A stretch of DNA of 64,000 bases, from positions 62,001 through 126,000 of the forward strand of contig NZ_JAAKEG010000005.1 in the NCBI RefSeq assembly GCF_011039075.1. Direction: 5' to 3'. Both the position numbers and the translations under genes were made by a program. Position 1 is the stretch's first letter. The number at the start of each line of letters is the position of its first letter. Below are positions 8,367-18,659 of the stretch, in pieces. A model generated the notes under the pieces. That model was not told the DNA's origin. It did no database searches and worked only from the letters and a program-made list of their open reading frames with translations. The stretch comes from Adlercreutzia sp. ZJ304 (lineage in GTDB: Bacteria > Actinomycetota > Coriobacteriia > Coriobacteriales > Eggerthellaceae).

Positions 8367-8699
8367 CTATTCGAATTGATACAAATCGCGTGTAGCTACT
8401 TTGAATTCTTCGTACACATCGCGCACAACAGCTTCATCTTCTATAAATTCAAAGGAATAGGGCTGTCCGTCTTCATCTAGTTCGGTTACTTCCAACACGA
8501 TAACCTCGCCAGATGATAAAGCAGGAGAGTAGTCATCAATTTGGAAAAAGAAACCATAACGGGCATCCCCGTGCAGCAAGAGCCCTAAAAACTCTAGCTG
8601 CACGAGATCGCCATTTGAATCTTCAAACGTAAAAGTTATACCCTCTTCTGCAGGTGGACAGAAATTTGGTGCGCTACCTGTACGTATTGCGTCTGCCAT
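8367..8699 (-). CDS. DUF1292-like small acidic protein
   Basis: Acidic protein of about 110 residues resembling the DUF1292 (YrzB-like) family: an ITFTFEDSNGDLVQLEFLG strand pattern, then VIVLEVTELDEDG and a C-terminal acidic EDEAVVRDVYEEF segment. Function of the family is unknown. I place the start at the ATG at 8699, one base after the secDF stop. A GTG five codons upstream would overlap secDF and has a poorly placed ribosome-binding site. It is co-transcribed with secDF and converges tail to tail with the ECF ATPase, with one base between the two genes. Confidence 0.75.
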   Translation of the reverse strand: MADAIRTGSAPNFCPPAEEGITFTFEDSNGDLVQLEFLGLLLHGDARYGFFFQIDDYSPALSSGEVIVLEVTELDEDGQPYSFEFIEDEAVVRDVYEEFKVATRDLYQFE

Positions 8700-8700
8700 A

Positions 8701-11580
8701 TTATTCGTCAGCACCTTCAGAATCGTCTTTCACGAAGCGGATGCCTTCTATGCCGGTATCGCTTTGCATTTCTGCGTCTTTTTGAGGCGCGCTCTTTTGC
8801 TGATGATTCTTTTGACCTTTAGGTTTATCGGGACGCTTTCCCCTCTTTTGCGATGCTGTATTTTTTGCATCATTGGTGGCAGGCTTACTTTCAGCCTTAT
8901 GTTCCTGCGCAGCATTATTGGCAGCTTGGCTGGCAGCCCCACTACCAACCCCACCAACCGGCGCAACACCCGCACCTGCATCAGTGGCAATTTTATCCAT
9001 CTTTTTCTTGGCTTTCTTTTCCGCCTCTAGGCGAGCCACCGGCACCTGCTCTATCTCGGGAGAATTTGCGCTATCAAACTGGAACAGACCGATTTGATTG
9101 CCGTACTTCTTCTGCAGTTTCTGGAATTTCGGCTCGCGCGATTTCCACATGCTATACAGAGGCATAGCTACAGCAAACGACGAATACGAACCAGCCAACA
9201 AGCCGATAGACATAGCAAACGCAAAGTCTTTCAGTGTTTCACCACCGAACAAAAGCATTGCAAAAACCGGCACGAACGAAGTTAACGTGGTGTTTATGGT
9301 ACGCACAAACACTTGGTTAATAGAGTGGTTTGCCATTGTCATAAAGGTGCAGCGTATAGCCTCGCCTTTCATATTGTCGTTCACGCGGTGGAATACAACC
9401 ACCGTGTCGTACAAAGAGTAACCAAGAATAGTAAGTAGCGCAGCAATGGTGTTGGGGTTAACTTCGCGACCAACCAGCGCATAAATTCCCAGCACTAATA
9501 TAAGGTCGTGCAGAAGCGCTACAACTGCAATAACGCCCATTTTGTATTCGAAGCGAATAGCAATATAGACAATAATTAGCAGCATGGAAACCACAAATGC
9601 AATAAGCGACGACTGAATAACGCTAGCACCCCAGTCGGGACCTATGGTGTCTACGCTTATTTCACTTGCCGGAATGCCCAGCGATTCTGCCACCGTATGT
9701 CCAGTAGCAGCGGCAGCTTCAGCATCGGTTGTGGCAATGCGCACAAGGAAGCCATCTACACCATTTGCGGTAGTGGTTTGGATAACCGCATCAGGTTCCC
9801 CAGCTTCCGTGAAAGCACTGCGCAATTCTTCAGTTTGTAAATCGCCCGTGTTGGTGTAAGTAATAGACGAACCACCAACAAATTCAATACCGAAATTGAA
9901 CCCGCGTATTCCCATAATTGCAAAACATGCAACCATGGCAACAGCGGCTACTGTAAGGAATATCTTTCTGTAACCCAAGAAATTAATATCGTGCTTGATG
10001 AAGCGCCCGCGCACCTTACGCGCCGTATTCACCACAACAGATTCTGCCTGTTCGCCGCCGCGTGCACGTGCCATTTCGTCAGATTCGTCGGCATTCATCT
10101 GCATAGCCGTTTCAGCATCGGACACAGACACACCTTCAGCCTGCGCGATAGCTTCGTAACTCTTTGCGGCATCTTGGCTGTCTTTAATGCCCCAGAAACC
10201 CGGATGATGCGCAATAGACTTTGGCGCAAGCAAGCGAATAAGCGGTGCCTTAAACACAAGCATCATAACGATGTCGCACACAATGCCAAGCGCCAGTGTA
10301 AGACCGAAGCCCTTGACTGATGCACTAGCCAAGAAGAACAGAGAAAGCGCCGACACCATAGAAACAAGGTCGGCATCGATAGATGTAAGAATGGCATGAC
10401 GAACACCTGTAATAGAGGCTGCACGCACACTTCTGCCCATGCGAATCTCTTCACGGAAACGCTCTAGCGTCAGAATTGACGAGTCGGCAGCCATACCAAT
10501 TGTAAGCACGATACCGGCAAGACCAGCAAGCGATAAGCTGAACAGTCCAAATGCGGAAAGACCTGCCAAAATTCCAAGGTATAGGCATGCAAACACCAGC
10601 ATAGCACCAGCGGTAATAAGACCAAGACCCTTGTAGAAAACAAGCAGATACAGCATAACAAGCGCAAGACCAATAAGCACAACAATAAGACCAGCATATA
10701 GCGCATCTTGACCGAGTGTAGGTCCTACAACTTGGCTTTGTGAGTACTCAAAACTAACAGGAAGCGAGCCAGACTCTAGAACCGTCTGCAGCGCCTTAGC
10801 TTCTTCAAGCGTGTAATTGCCGGTAATAGAAACGTTTCCATCGGGAATCTCGGACTGTACTGCAGGGGCACTTTCCACCTGATTATCAAGAATGATTACT
10901 ATCTTGCCCTTACTTGAAGCAAGCTCAGATGTAGCTTCAGCAAATGCCTGTTTCCCTTCAGCATTAAGGGTTAAGTTAACGGCATAATAGGCGCTGGTTT
11001 CGCTAGCGCGATCGACAGTAACATTCGTTATCTGGTCGCCTGTGATAAGAGGAGTATATGTACCCTCTGGCACTTCTAGCGGCACTTCTTCTTCAGTGCG
11101 GAAACTGTTGCCATAATCGTCTTCAATGGTGGCATATTGCCCGAAGTCGCCATTTTCAATCTTTTGCTTTACCTCGGCATCGGTAAAGCTGTCCAATCTA
11201 GAAAACACCAGCTGACCAGTACGACCAATAGTAGACAAAGCCGTTTGCGTATCTTCCAAACCGGGAATCTGTACAAGAATTTGGTCGGTACCCTGTACCT
11301 GTACGGTAGCTTCGGATGCGCCAAGCGCATTAACGCGGTTTTCAATAATAGCACGACTGGTTTCCATATCTTCTGTAGTTATGGCGCTGCCGTCGTCAGT
11401 CTTCGCCGTAAGTACAACCGATAATCCGCCGCGTATATCAAGACCCTGATTAATTTTCTCAGAAGGCGGCATGAACAACACTACCGAAACAACTACTAAC
11501 AGTATTGTTAAAACCATTAACCAAACATTACGCCTATTTTTGTTGTGCGTATTCTTCTTAACATTTCGCTGCAATGCCAT
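8701..11580 (-). CDS. secDF: Fused protein translocase subunit SecDF
   Basis: A 959-residue membrane protein joining SecD and SecF, the proton-driven accessory that pulls proteins through SecYEG. After an N-terminal transmembrane segment (about 19-38) comes the SecD motif INQGLDIRGGLSVVL, the periplasmic P1 domain, and five membrane segments ending near LIRLLAPKSIAHH. A roughly 60-residue charged linker leads into SecF (GIRGFNFGIEFVGGSSITY) and its five membrane segments. The last 100 residues form a lysine-, glutamine- and alanine-rich cytosolic tail absent from many homologues. No yajC is adjacent. SecDF fusion is known from Bacillus and others. Confidence 0.96.
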   Translation of the reverse strand: MALQRNVKKNTHNKNRRNVWLMVLTILLVVVSVVLFMPPSEKINQGLDIRGGLSVVLTAKTDDGSAITTEDMETSRAIIENRVNALGASEATVQVQGTDQILVQIPGLEDTQTALSTIGRTGQLVFSRLDSFTDAEVKQKIENGDFGQYATIEDDYGNSFRTEEEVPLEVPEGTYTPLITGDQITNVTVDRASETSAYYAVNLTLNAEGKQAFAEATSELASSKGKIVIILDNQVESAPAVQSEIPDGNVSITGNYTLEEAKALQTVLESGSLPVSFEYSQSQVVGPTLGQDALYAGLIVVLIGLALVMLYLLVFYKGLGLITAGAMLVFACLYLGILAGLSAFGLFSLSLAGLAGIVLTIGMAADSSILTLERFREEIRMGRSVRAASITGVRHAILTSIDADLVSMVSALSLFFLASASVKGFGLTLALGIVCDIVMMLVFKAPLIRLLAPKSIAHHPGFWGIKDSQDAAKSYEAIAQAEGVSVSDAETAMQMNADESDEMARARGGEQAESVVVNTARKVRGRFIKHDINFLGYRKIFLTVAAVAMVACFAIMGIRGFNFGIEFVGGSSITYTNTGDLQTEELRSAFTEAGEPDAVIQTTTANGVDGFLVRIATTDAEAAAATGHTVAESLGIPASEISVDTIGPDWGASVIQSSLIAFVVSMLLIIVYIAIRFEYKMGVIAVVALLHDLILVLGIYALVGREVNPNTIAALLTILGYSLYDTVVVFHRVNDNMKGEAIRCTFMTMANHSINQVFVRTINTTLTSFVPVFAMLLFGGETLKDFAFAMSIGLLAGSYSSFAVAMPLYSMWKSREPKFQKLQKKYGNQIGLFQFDSANSPEIEQVPVARLEAEKKAKKKMDKIATDAGAGVAPVGGVGSGAASQAANNAAQEHKAESKPATNDAKNTASQKRGKRPDKPKGQKNHQQKSAPQKDAEMQSDTGIEGIRFVKDDSEGADE

Positions 11581-11800
11581 TTGCTAGTCTCCCGTAAATA
11601 CGTAAAACACTTCCTGCGCCCGTTCAAGCGCTAACTTTCATATTTTGCCACAACAAGCAAGCAATCAGACAAAATATGGAGAAATGACAAGAATATAATC
11701 AAATGTGCTCATTTAATGCGTGATAGATTGCTTGTGTGATAGCTCCTTGGCTAACATTATGAAGTCATCTCGTGAAACAACCACTTGCGCCCAAACTTAT
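11581..11800. other. Intergenic spacer between secDF and the AlbA regulator
   Basis: The region is AT-rich and holds the divergent control regions of secDF and the regulator. I see no ORF with coding character and no RNA-gene signature. The regulator-side operator starts just after it. Confidence 0.5.
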
Positions 11801-11857
11801 GCCAAACTTGCGCCACCAACATATATTGGCGCAAGTTTGGCGTAGCATTGGCGCAAG
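11783..11857. promoter_or_regulatory. Nested dyad operator upstream of the AlbA/Schlafen-type regulator
   Basis: A perfect 15-bp inverted repeat, GCCAAACTTGCGCCA (11801-11815) and TGGCGCAAGTTTGGC (11827-11841), with an 11-bp loop. Outer half-sites CTTGCGCC (11784-11791) and GGCGCAAG (11850-11857) are centred on almost the same point (about 11821). The core TTGGCGCAAG thus appears four times in symmetric array, ending 21 bp before the ATG at 11879. This looks like an autoregulatory site for the DNA-binding protein encoded next. A hairpin role in the mRNA is the alternative. Confidence 0.75.
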
Positions 11858-11878
11858 CTGGAAACAGAAAGGATCGAT

Positions 11879-13270
11879 ATGTCACCTTCCGAGTTCGAAA
11901 GTCAGCTCGCACAGGGCGAAGGGCAGACCATCGAGTTCAAGCGATGTAGCACGTTCCCACATGCAGACACATTCGAAACCGTATGCTCATTTGCAAACAG
12001 AATCGGTGGCAACATATACCTAGGAGTCGAAAACGACGGCAGTATAAGAGGAGTCGACCCACTCTCGATCCTCGACATAGAGCGCAACATAGTAAACGTG
12101 ACGGGGAATCCCGCCGTATTCACACCCTCACCCGCACTGGAGTTCGAGAAGATAGAATACAATAACAAGCTCGTTATCAGGATCTGGGTTCCCATGGGTC
12201 CCTCAGTCTACCGATACAAGAATGTAATCTACGATCGTATCGCAGACGTGGATGCCAAAGTTACAAACGACGATCAGATATCTCTCATGTACATACGAAA
12301 GAAGTCCTATTACTCGGAGCAGAAAGTCTTTCCCTACATAGAGTTCTCGGATCTCAGACCCGACCTTATAGACCGCGCAAGGAGCATGGCAGCGACCAAT
12401 CGACGCGACCATCCATGGACTAACCTCGACGACAAGCAACTCCTACACGCCGCGGGGCTATACACCCACGACAGAGAAAGGGGTCTAAGCGGATACACGC
12501 TCGCGGCAGCCCTCCTTCTAGGCACCGACGAGCTTATTAGGTCCGTATGCCCCGCATATCTTACCGATGCCATAGTACGAATAGAGAACAAAGACCGCTA
12601 CGACGACCGTCTGATGGTTAGGACCAACCTCATGGAAGCATATGCCCAATTGAGCAGCTTCTGCCGCAGACACCTACCGGACCGATTCCTGCTTGAAAAC
12701 GATCAGCGCGTAAGTGCACGAGACGTGATTGTGCGAGAACTCATCTCCAACGTGCTTATCCACCGCGAGTTCCTTAGCGCCGTGCCAGCTCAGGTGACAA
12801 TTGACGAGCAGGGAATACACACGAGAAACGCAAGCAAGTCCGTGTTCAACGGACAGATAACACTCGCCGATTTCTCCCCGCGCCCGAAAAATCCCCTAAT
12901 AGCCGACTTCTTCACACAAGTTGGTCTAGCGGAGGAAATGGGTAGCGGTACGCGAAACCTTTACAAGTACTCGTTAGCATACACCGGCACAGAGCCAATC
13001 CTGATCGACGGCGACATGTTCAAGGCCGACATTGCAACAAGCACTGCACCCAGAGCTGTGATCGAGAAGACCCAAGATATCGTACTGCGCACCCTTGATG
13101 AACTGCTGAAAGAAACCGATTCCGCAACAGCCGTGCAGATAGCCGAAAGAGCGAACATAAGCCTGAGAAGCACTCAGAGACACCTTAGCAACCTGATCAA
13201 ATCAGAGGAAGTGGAAGCGCTGGGCTCTACGAACTCGCGTGCATATAGAAGAGCTCGACGTTGTGAATGA
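11879..13270 (+). CDS. AlbA/Schlafen-domain ATP-binding transcriptional regulator
   Basis: A 463-residue protein in the COG2865-like class. Residues 1-130 form an AlbA_2 (Schlafen-type) domain: EGQTIEFKR at 14-22 and FANRIGGNIYLGVENDGSIRGVD downstream, read in two pieces around residues 38-60. A GHKL-type ATPase domain follows (RELISNVLIHRE near 286-297 and MGSGTRN near 352-358). The C-terminus (about 400-460) looks like a winged helix (AVQIAERANISLRSTQRHLSNL). The ribosome-binding site AGAAAGGA precedes the ATG. Codon use is visibly different from neighbours (more AGG, CTC and ATC codons), suggesting recent transfer. It stands alone behind a dyad operator and is probably a DNA-binding sensor of an unknown signal. 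Confidence 0.85.
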   Translation: MSPSEFESQLAQGEGQTIEFKRCSTFPHADTFETVCSFANRIGGNIYLGVENDGSIRGVDPLSILDIERNIVNVTGNPAVFTPSPALEFEKIEYNNKLVIRIWVPMGPSVYRYKNVIYDRIADVDAKVTNDDQISLMYIRKKSYYSEQKVFPYIEFSDLRPDLIDRARSMAATNRRDHPWTNLDDKQLLHAAGLYTHDRERGLSGYTLAAALLLGTDELIRSVCPAYLTDAIVRIENKDRYDDRLMVRTNLMEAYAQLSSFCRRHLPDRFLLENDQRVSARDVIVRELISNVLIHREFLSAVPAQVTIDEQGIHTRNASKSVFNGQITLADFSPRPKNPLIADFFTQVGLAEEMGSGTRNLYKYSLAYTGTEPILIDGDMFKADIATSTAPRAVIEKTQDIVLRTLDELLKETDSATAVQIAERANISLRSTQRHLSNLIKSEEVEALGSTNSRAYRRARRCE

Positions 13271-13572
13271 GCGATGGTGATAAGCACACAATCGCAAACG
13301 CTTAACATACAGAAAGCTCATATCGCTTTCGATATGGACCCCTGTCGTATCGCTGGAGTGCGTTACAAAATTAAAGTTAGACTTATTCAATCCATCGAGC
13401 GGATGGATAGCAAAATGCGCTTTTACAGGCATTTCTGAAAAATGAAAAAGGAGAAAAGGTCGTTTTTTTAGAAGTTGAAAACGTCTACCTTTTTAGAGCG
13501 TAAGAAACAAATAAAAAGTTTTATAAATGTTCCATTTCCCTTGGTAAGCGGTTTAACAAACGACTCTTAGTA
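13271..13572. other. Intergenic spacer between convergent accessory genes
   Basis: This AT-rich stretch lies between the AlbA-type regulator and the serine recombinase, which point toward each other. It contains one hairpin (listed separately). I see no gene, no repeat array and no RNA signature in the remainder. Confidence 0.5.
13454..13493. terminator. Possible bidirectional terminator hairpin
   Basis: AAAAGGT followed by CGTTTT (13454-13466) can pair with AAAACG and ACCTTTT (13478-13493), with a three-base bulge and T-runs on both sides. It lies between convergent genes, as expected for a shared terminator. The stem is AT-rich, so the strength is uncertain. Confidence 0.4.
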
Positions 13573-14178
13573 TTATCTAATTCCATCTTGTCTAAGCCAT
13601 AAATCAAATGTAGATGGACTTACCTTCAGACGCGCTGCTGCTTCTTTTCGAGTAATATTTCCCGCAATATAAACTTGCTTTATCTTGCCGTATATCTCGG
13701 GGCGTTCAATTTTCGGACGACCAAAACGCACTCCGCGCGCCTTGGCAGCAGCTATGCCTTCTGCCTGACGCTTATGCGTGTTCTCTCGCTCAAGCTGCGC
13801 TACATAAGAAAGCAACTGTAAAACAATATCGGTTATTAATACACCCGTTAAGCCGCCCATGCTTCTTCGAGTATCGAGTAAAGGCATATCCAGCACCACT
13901 ATATCTGCGCCTTTTTCCTTGGTGATATGCCGCCATTCACTCAGTATTTCCTCATAATTGCGGCCCAAGCGATCGATGCTCTTTACATAAAGCACATCTT
14001 TTTCTTTTAGCTTTCTAAGCAAACGCTTATATTCCGGTCGCTCAAAGTCTTTCCCACTAGCTTTATCTGCATAGATTTTATTCTTATCTAACCCAACCTT
14101 CGCAAATGCATCGAATTGCCTTGCAAGATTTTGATCTTTCGCAGATACCCGCGCATAACCATAGTTTCTCTTATTCAT
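13573..14178 (-). CDS. Serine recombinase (resolvase/invertase family)
   Basis: Small serine recombinase of 201 residues. The catalytic serine is S12 in YARVSAKDQN, with the downstream SIDRLGRNYEEIL and GVLITDIVLQLLSYVAQLERE motifs of the resolvase/invertase catalytic domain. The C-terminal helix-turn-helix lies at about 165-198 (TRKEAAARLKVSPSTFDLWLRQ). It catalyses site-specific strand exchange between short recombination sites. No transposase is nearby, so it may be a plasmid- or transposon-derived resolvase left behind, or an invertase. An inverted repeat lies just upstream of its start at 14224-14264. Confidence 0.92.
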   Translation of the reverse strand: MNKRNYGYARVSAKDQNLARQFDAFAKVGLDKNKIYADKASGKDFERPEYKRLLRKLKEKDVLYVKSIDRLGRNYEEILSEWRHITKEKGADIVVLDMPLLDTRRSMGGLTGVLITDIVLQLLSYVAQLERENTHKRQAEGIAAAKARGVRFGRPKIERPEIYGKIKQVYIAGNITRKEAAARLKVSPSTFDLWLRQDGIR

Positions 14179-14223
14179 AATTAACCTCCCATTATCTAAA
14201 CTCCTTCCCTATTAAAATGCTGT

Positions 14224-14264
14224 GTCACAAAAAGACAGTTTTAGAAGCAGCACCATTTTGTGAC
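14224..14264. repeat. Inverted repeat upstream of the serine recombinase
   Basis: GTCACAAAA (14224-14232) and TTTTGTGAC (14256-14264) form a perfect 9-bp inverted repeat with a 23-bp spacer, starting 46 bp upstream of the recombinase start codon. This arrangement could be a binding or crossover site for the recombinase, or an operator. The rest of the spacer to 14447 shows no gene. Confidence 0.55.
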
Positions 14265-14447
14265 TTTCTTAGACGTGCCTAATTGTAGAAAGCGGAAAGC
14301 CAGCCGGCAAATTTCGAATGGCGCAGTATCGCCTAGACGAGTATAGGCTGCGCCTTGTTGCGGCAACATGCCCTACGCCGTAAAACATGCGCCTTGCTGC
14401 ACACGCTACCCCACGCCTCAAAAGCGTGTATGCCTGCACTTGATGAA

Positions 14448-15740
14448 TTATTTCTTAGATTGAGCAGCTATGGTGTAGGTAGTAGTAACGCCGCGACGCA
14501 ATATGCGCATACATAAAAGTGCAGTTACCGGCACCGCCAGCGCCAGCACAGCACCAAAATCGAAACTAGCAGCGGCACCAAAATTGTCAACAATAATGCC
14601 GCTTACAGATGGTCCAAATGCCATACCGCACGTAGCGCCCGCATTCATCCAAGTTATAGCTTCTGTAATGCGGCTGCCCGGTACCGCACGTTCGCATGTA
14701 GCATTCGCCGTTATTAACATAGGCGCATAAAATAGCGCCGCTATTGTAGACATTATGAAAAGCGAAAGCGCCGAATTGACCAAAAACATGCTGCCATACG
14801 CCAAGCCAATAGCCACAGACGCGCCCACCAATTGTGCGTATTGCGGAATTCGTATATGTATCATGCCGAACAAAATTCCCGTTAACATAGAAACGCAAGA
14901 TGCCACAATAAGCACTATGCTGGCTATATTGGGATTGCCAAGCTCTTCTGCCAAGGCAACAGTAGTAGCGTCGAACACACCAAAAAATGCACCCGTAAAA
15001 AACATTAGCGCAAACAGTACGCGCACAACTGAAGAAGTGCGCAGCACGCTTTTTTGCCGTACTGGCTGATCGGTCTGCGCCCGCTGCAATTTCTCAGATG
15101 TATCACTTGTGCCCCAACCGGGCGTTGGCTCGGTTGCGCGCGACATCGTAAGAAGCAAGACCCCAATCACAAACGAGACACCGCCTGCAAATAGACCCGC
15201 AATAGGTGTAATAGCTGAAGCTAACGCAATCGAAATAGACGGGCTGAACATAAATCCTACATCGTCTAGTACGCCTTCATATGAAAACATGGTACGCAAA
15301 TCGGGTGCAGCGCTACCCAGCCGCCCCGACCTTATCAAAAATGTCCAGCGCGCACGCGCCAATGCTTGCGGATTTGGCATAAAACCCATAGGAATTGCTG
15401 CCACAAACAGCACCCATTCCGGACCATGCATCACCACGTTCGCAAGCATAATTGCAAGACCAGCTATTGTTATAGCTGCGGCAGCGGGCACTACTTTATG
15501 CTGCCCAAACTGATCGACCAATTTTGATACGCGCGGCGATATAAAAAACGTAGACAACGCAATAACTGAAGATGTAAGCCCCGCAATAAAAAACGAATAT
15601 CCAGCAAGCGTAACCATAGTTACAGTGCCGATATTCATCATGTAGGCATAAAAGCGCATAAGAAAACAGCCTATCTCGAAAGCGTAGGCTTGACGCACGC
15701 GCAGAAGTCCTGCATAAATTTTCGGATCAAACTTACCCAT
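14448..15740 (-). CDS. MFS transporter
   Basis: Major facilitator superfamily carrier of about 430 residues with roughly twelve hydrophobic segments and a central cytosolic loop (about 200-240, with EPTPGWGTSDTSEKLQRAQ). An efflux role is likely but the substrate cannot be read from the sequence. I chose the ATG at 15740, giving MGKFDPKIYAG, because an AGGTAGG ribosome-binding site lies just upstream. A longer version starting at 15782 would overlap tgt. It follows tgt by eight bases and is probably co-transcribed with it. Confidence 0.85.
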   Translation of the reverse strand: MGKFDPKIYAGLLRVRQAYAFEIGCFLMRFYAYMMNIGTVTMVTLAGYSFFIAGLTSSVIALSTFFISPRVSKLVDQFGQHKVVPAAAAITIAGLAIMLANVVMHGPEWVLFVAAIPMGFMPNPQALARARWTFLIRSGRLGSAAPDLRTMFSYEGVLDDVGFMFSPSISIALASAITPIAGLFAGGVSFVIGVLLLTMSRATEPTPGWGTSDTSEKLQRAQTDQPVRQKSVLRTSSVVRVLFALMFFTGAFFGVFDATTVALAEELGNPNIASIVLIVASCVSMLTGILFGMIHIRIPQYAQLVGASVAIGLAYGSMFLVNSALSLFIMSTIAALFYAPMLITANATCERAVPGSRITEAITWMNAGATCGMAFGPSVSGIIVDNFGAAASFDFGAVLALAVPVTALLCMRILRRGVTTTYTIAAQSKK

Positions 15741-15748
15741 TCGCCTAC

Positions 15749-17819
<2,071 letters not shown>

Positions 17820-17879
17820 ATATGCCTTCCCGAGTACTCCCGCGAAATGTATGCGGATTATTTGCAGTGATTTACATGG

Positions 17880-17885
17880 TAGTAT
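17880..17885 (+). promoter_or_regulatory. Extended -10 promoter element for queH
   Basis: TG at 17877-17878, one base, then TAGTAT form an extended -10 element ending six bases before the queH GTG. No ribosome-binding site is visible. If used, the message would be leaderless. No good -35 box is seen. Confidence 0.35.
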
Positions 17886-17891
17886 AGCGTC

Positions 17892-18614
17892 GTGATTTCT
17901 TTCAAAGAAAAACCCGCGAAATTACTACTGCATGCGTGCTGTGGTCCGTGCTCGATGGAGCCGGTTCGCCTGTTGCGCGAGCGTGGCGTAGAGCCGCATA
18001 TTTATTACGCAAATTCCAACATAGCGCCCGCCGAAGAATACGAACACAGGCGCGACACTATAGTCAAATGGGCAAATGAGAAAAAGTTGGAATTTACCGA
18101 GGGCGAATACGCACCCGAAATATGGAAGCAAGCAGTTGCCAATAGTAAAAGTCGAGAAGCGCGGTGTCGCGCATGTTACAGAATGCGATTTGAAGAGTCG
18201 GCAGCGTATGCAAAAAAGCACGGGTTTGACGCGCTAGGCACAACGCTTTCCGTGAGCCCCTATCAGTACACGCAAATAATTCGTGAAGAACTTGAACGCG
18301 CCTGTAAAAATGAAGGCATTGCATGCTTGTTCGAGGATTACTCGCCTTACTACAGCGAGGCTACTCGTCGCAGCAAAGAAGCTGGAATGTATAGGCAGAA
18401 TTATTGCGGATGCCTTCCGTCGAAAGCTGAGGCTGACAAGCAGCGAGCGCAGCACAAAGCAGAGCGCGAAGCCAAGAAGGCGGCGCGGGCAAAAATAAGA
18501 CAAGCCCAAGAACAAGAATTGCAGGCTAAACGACAGCAACGCGCCGAATACGACGCGAAGCAAGTTCGTAAGCGGGCAATATTAAAAGAGCTGCGCAGGA
18601 ACAGCAATGGATAA
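17892..18614 (+). CDS. queH: Epoxyqueuosine reductase QueH
   Basis: Metal-dependent enzyme for the last step of queuosine synthesis, reducing epoxyqueuosine in tRNA, a non-homologous replacement for QueG. Its cysteine signatures are all present: HACCGPC at 14-20, RCRACYRMR at 91-99 and YCGC at 171-174. The catalytic core ends near residue 180. The last 60 residues are an Arg/Lys/Glu/Ala-rich helical tail that may bind tRNA. The start is GTG with no clear ribosome-binding site. queA follows 45 bases downstream. Confidence 0.94.
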   Translation: MISFKEKPAKLLLHACCGPCSMEPVRLLRERGVEPHIYYANSNIAPAEEYEHRRDTIVKWANEKKLEFTEGEYAPEIWKQAVANSKSREARCRACYRMRFEESAAYAKKHGFDALGTTLSVSPYQYTQIIREELERACKNEGIACLFEDYSPYYSEATRRSKEAGMYRQNYCGCLPSKAEADKQRAQHKAEREAKKAARAKIRQAQEQELQAKRQQRAEYDAKQVRKRAILKELRRNSNG

Positions 18615-18659
18615 TTTAGAAAACTTCAATGCTAGACATATATAAAGGTACAAACTGCT

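Noticed and set aside
9756-9941. Small ORFs on either strand inside secDF, ftsH, recJ-recQ and similar genes
   Set aside because: These are shadows of strong coding frames and show no independent ribosome-binding sites or family features.
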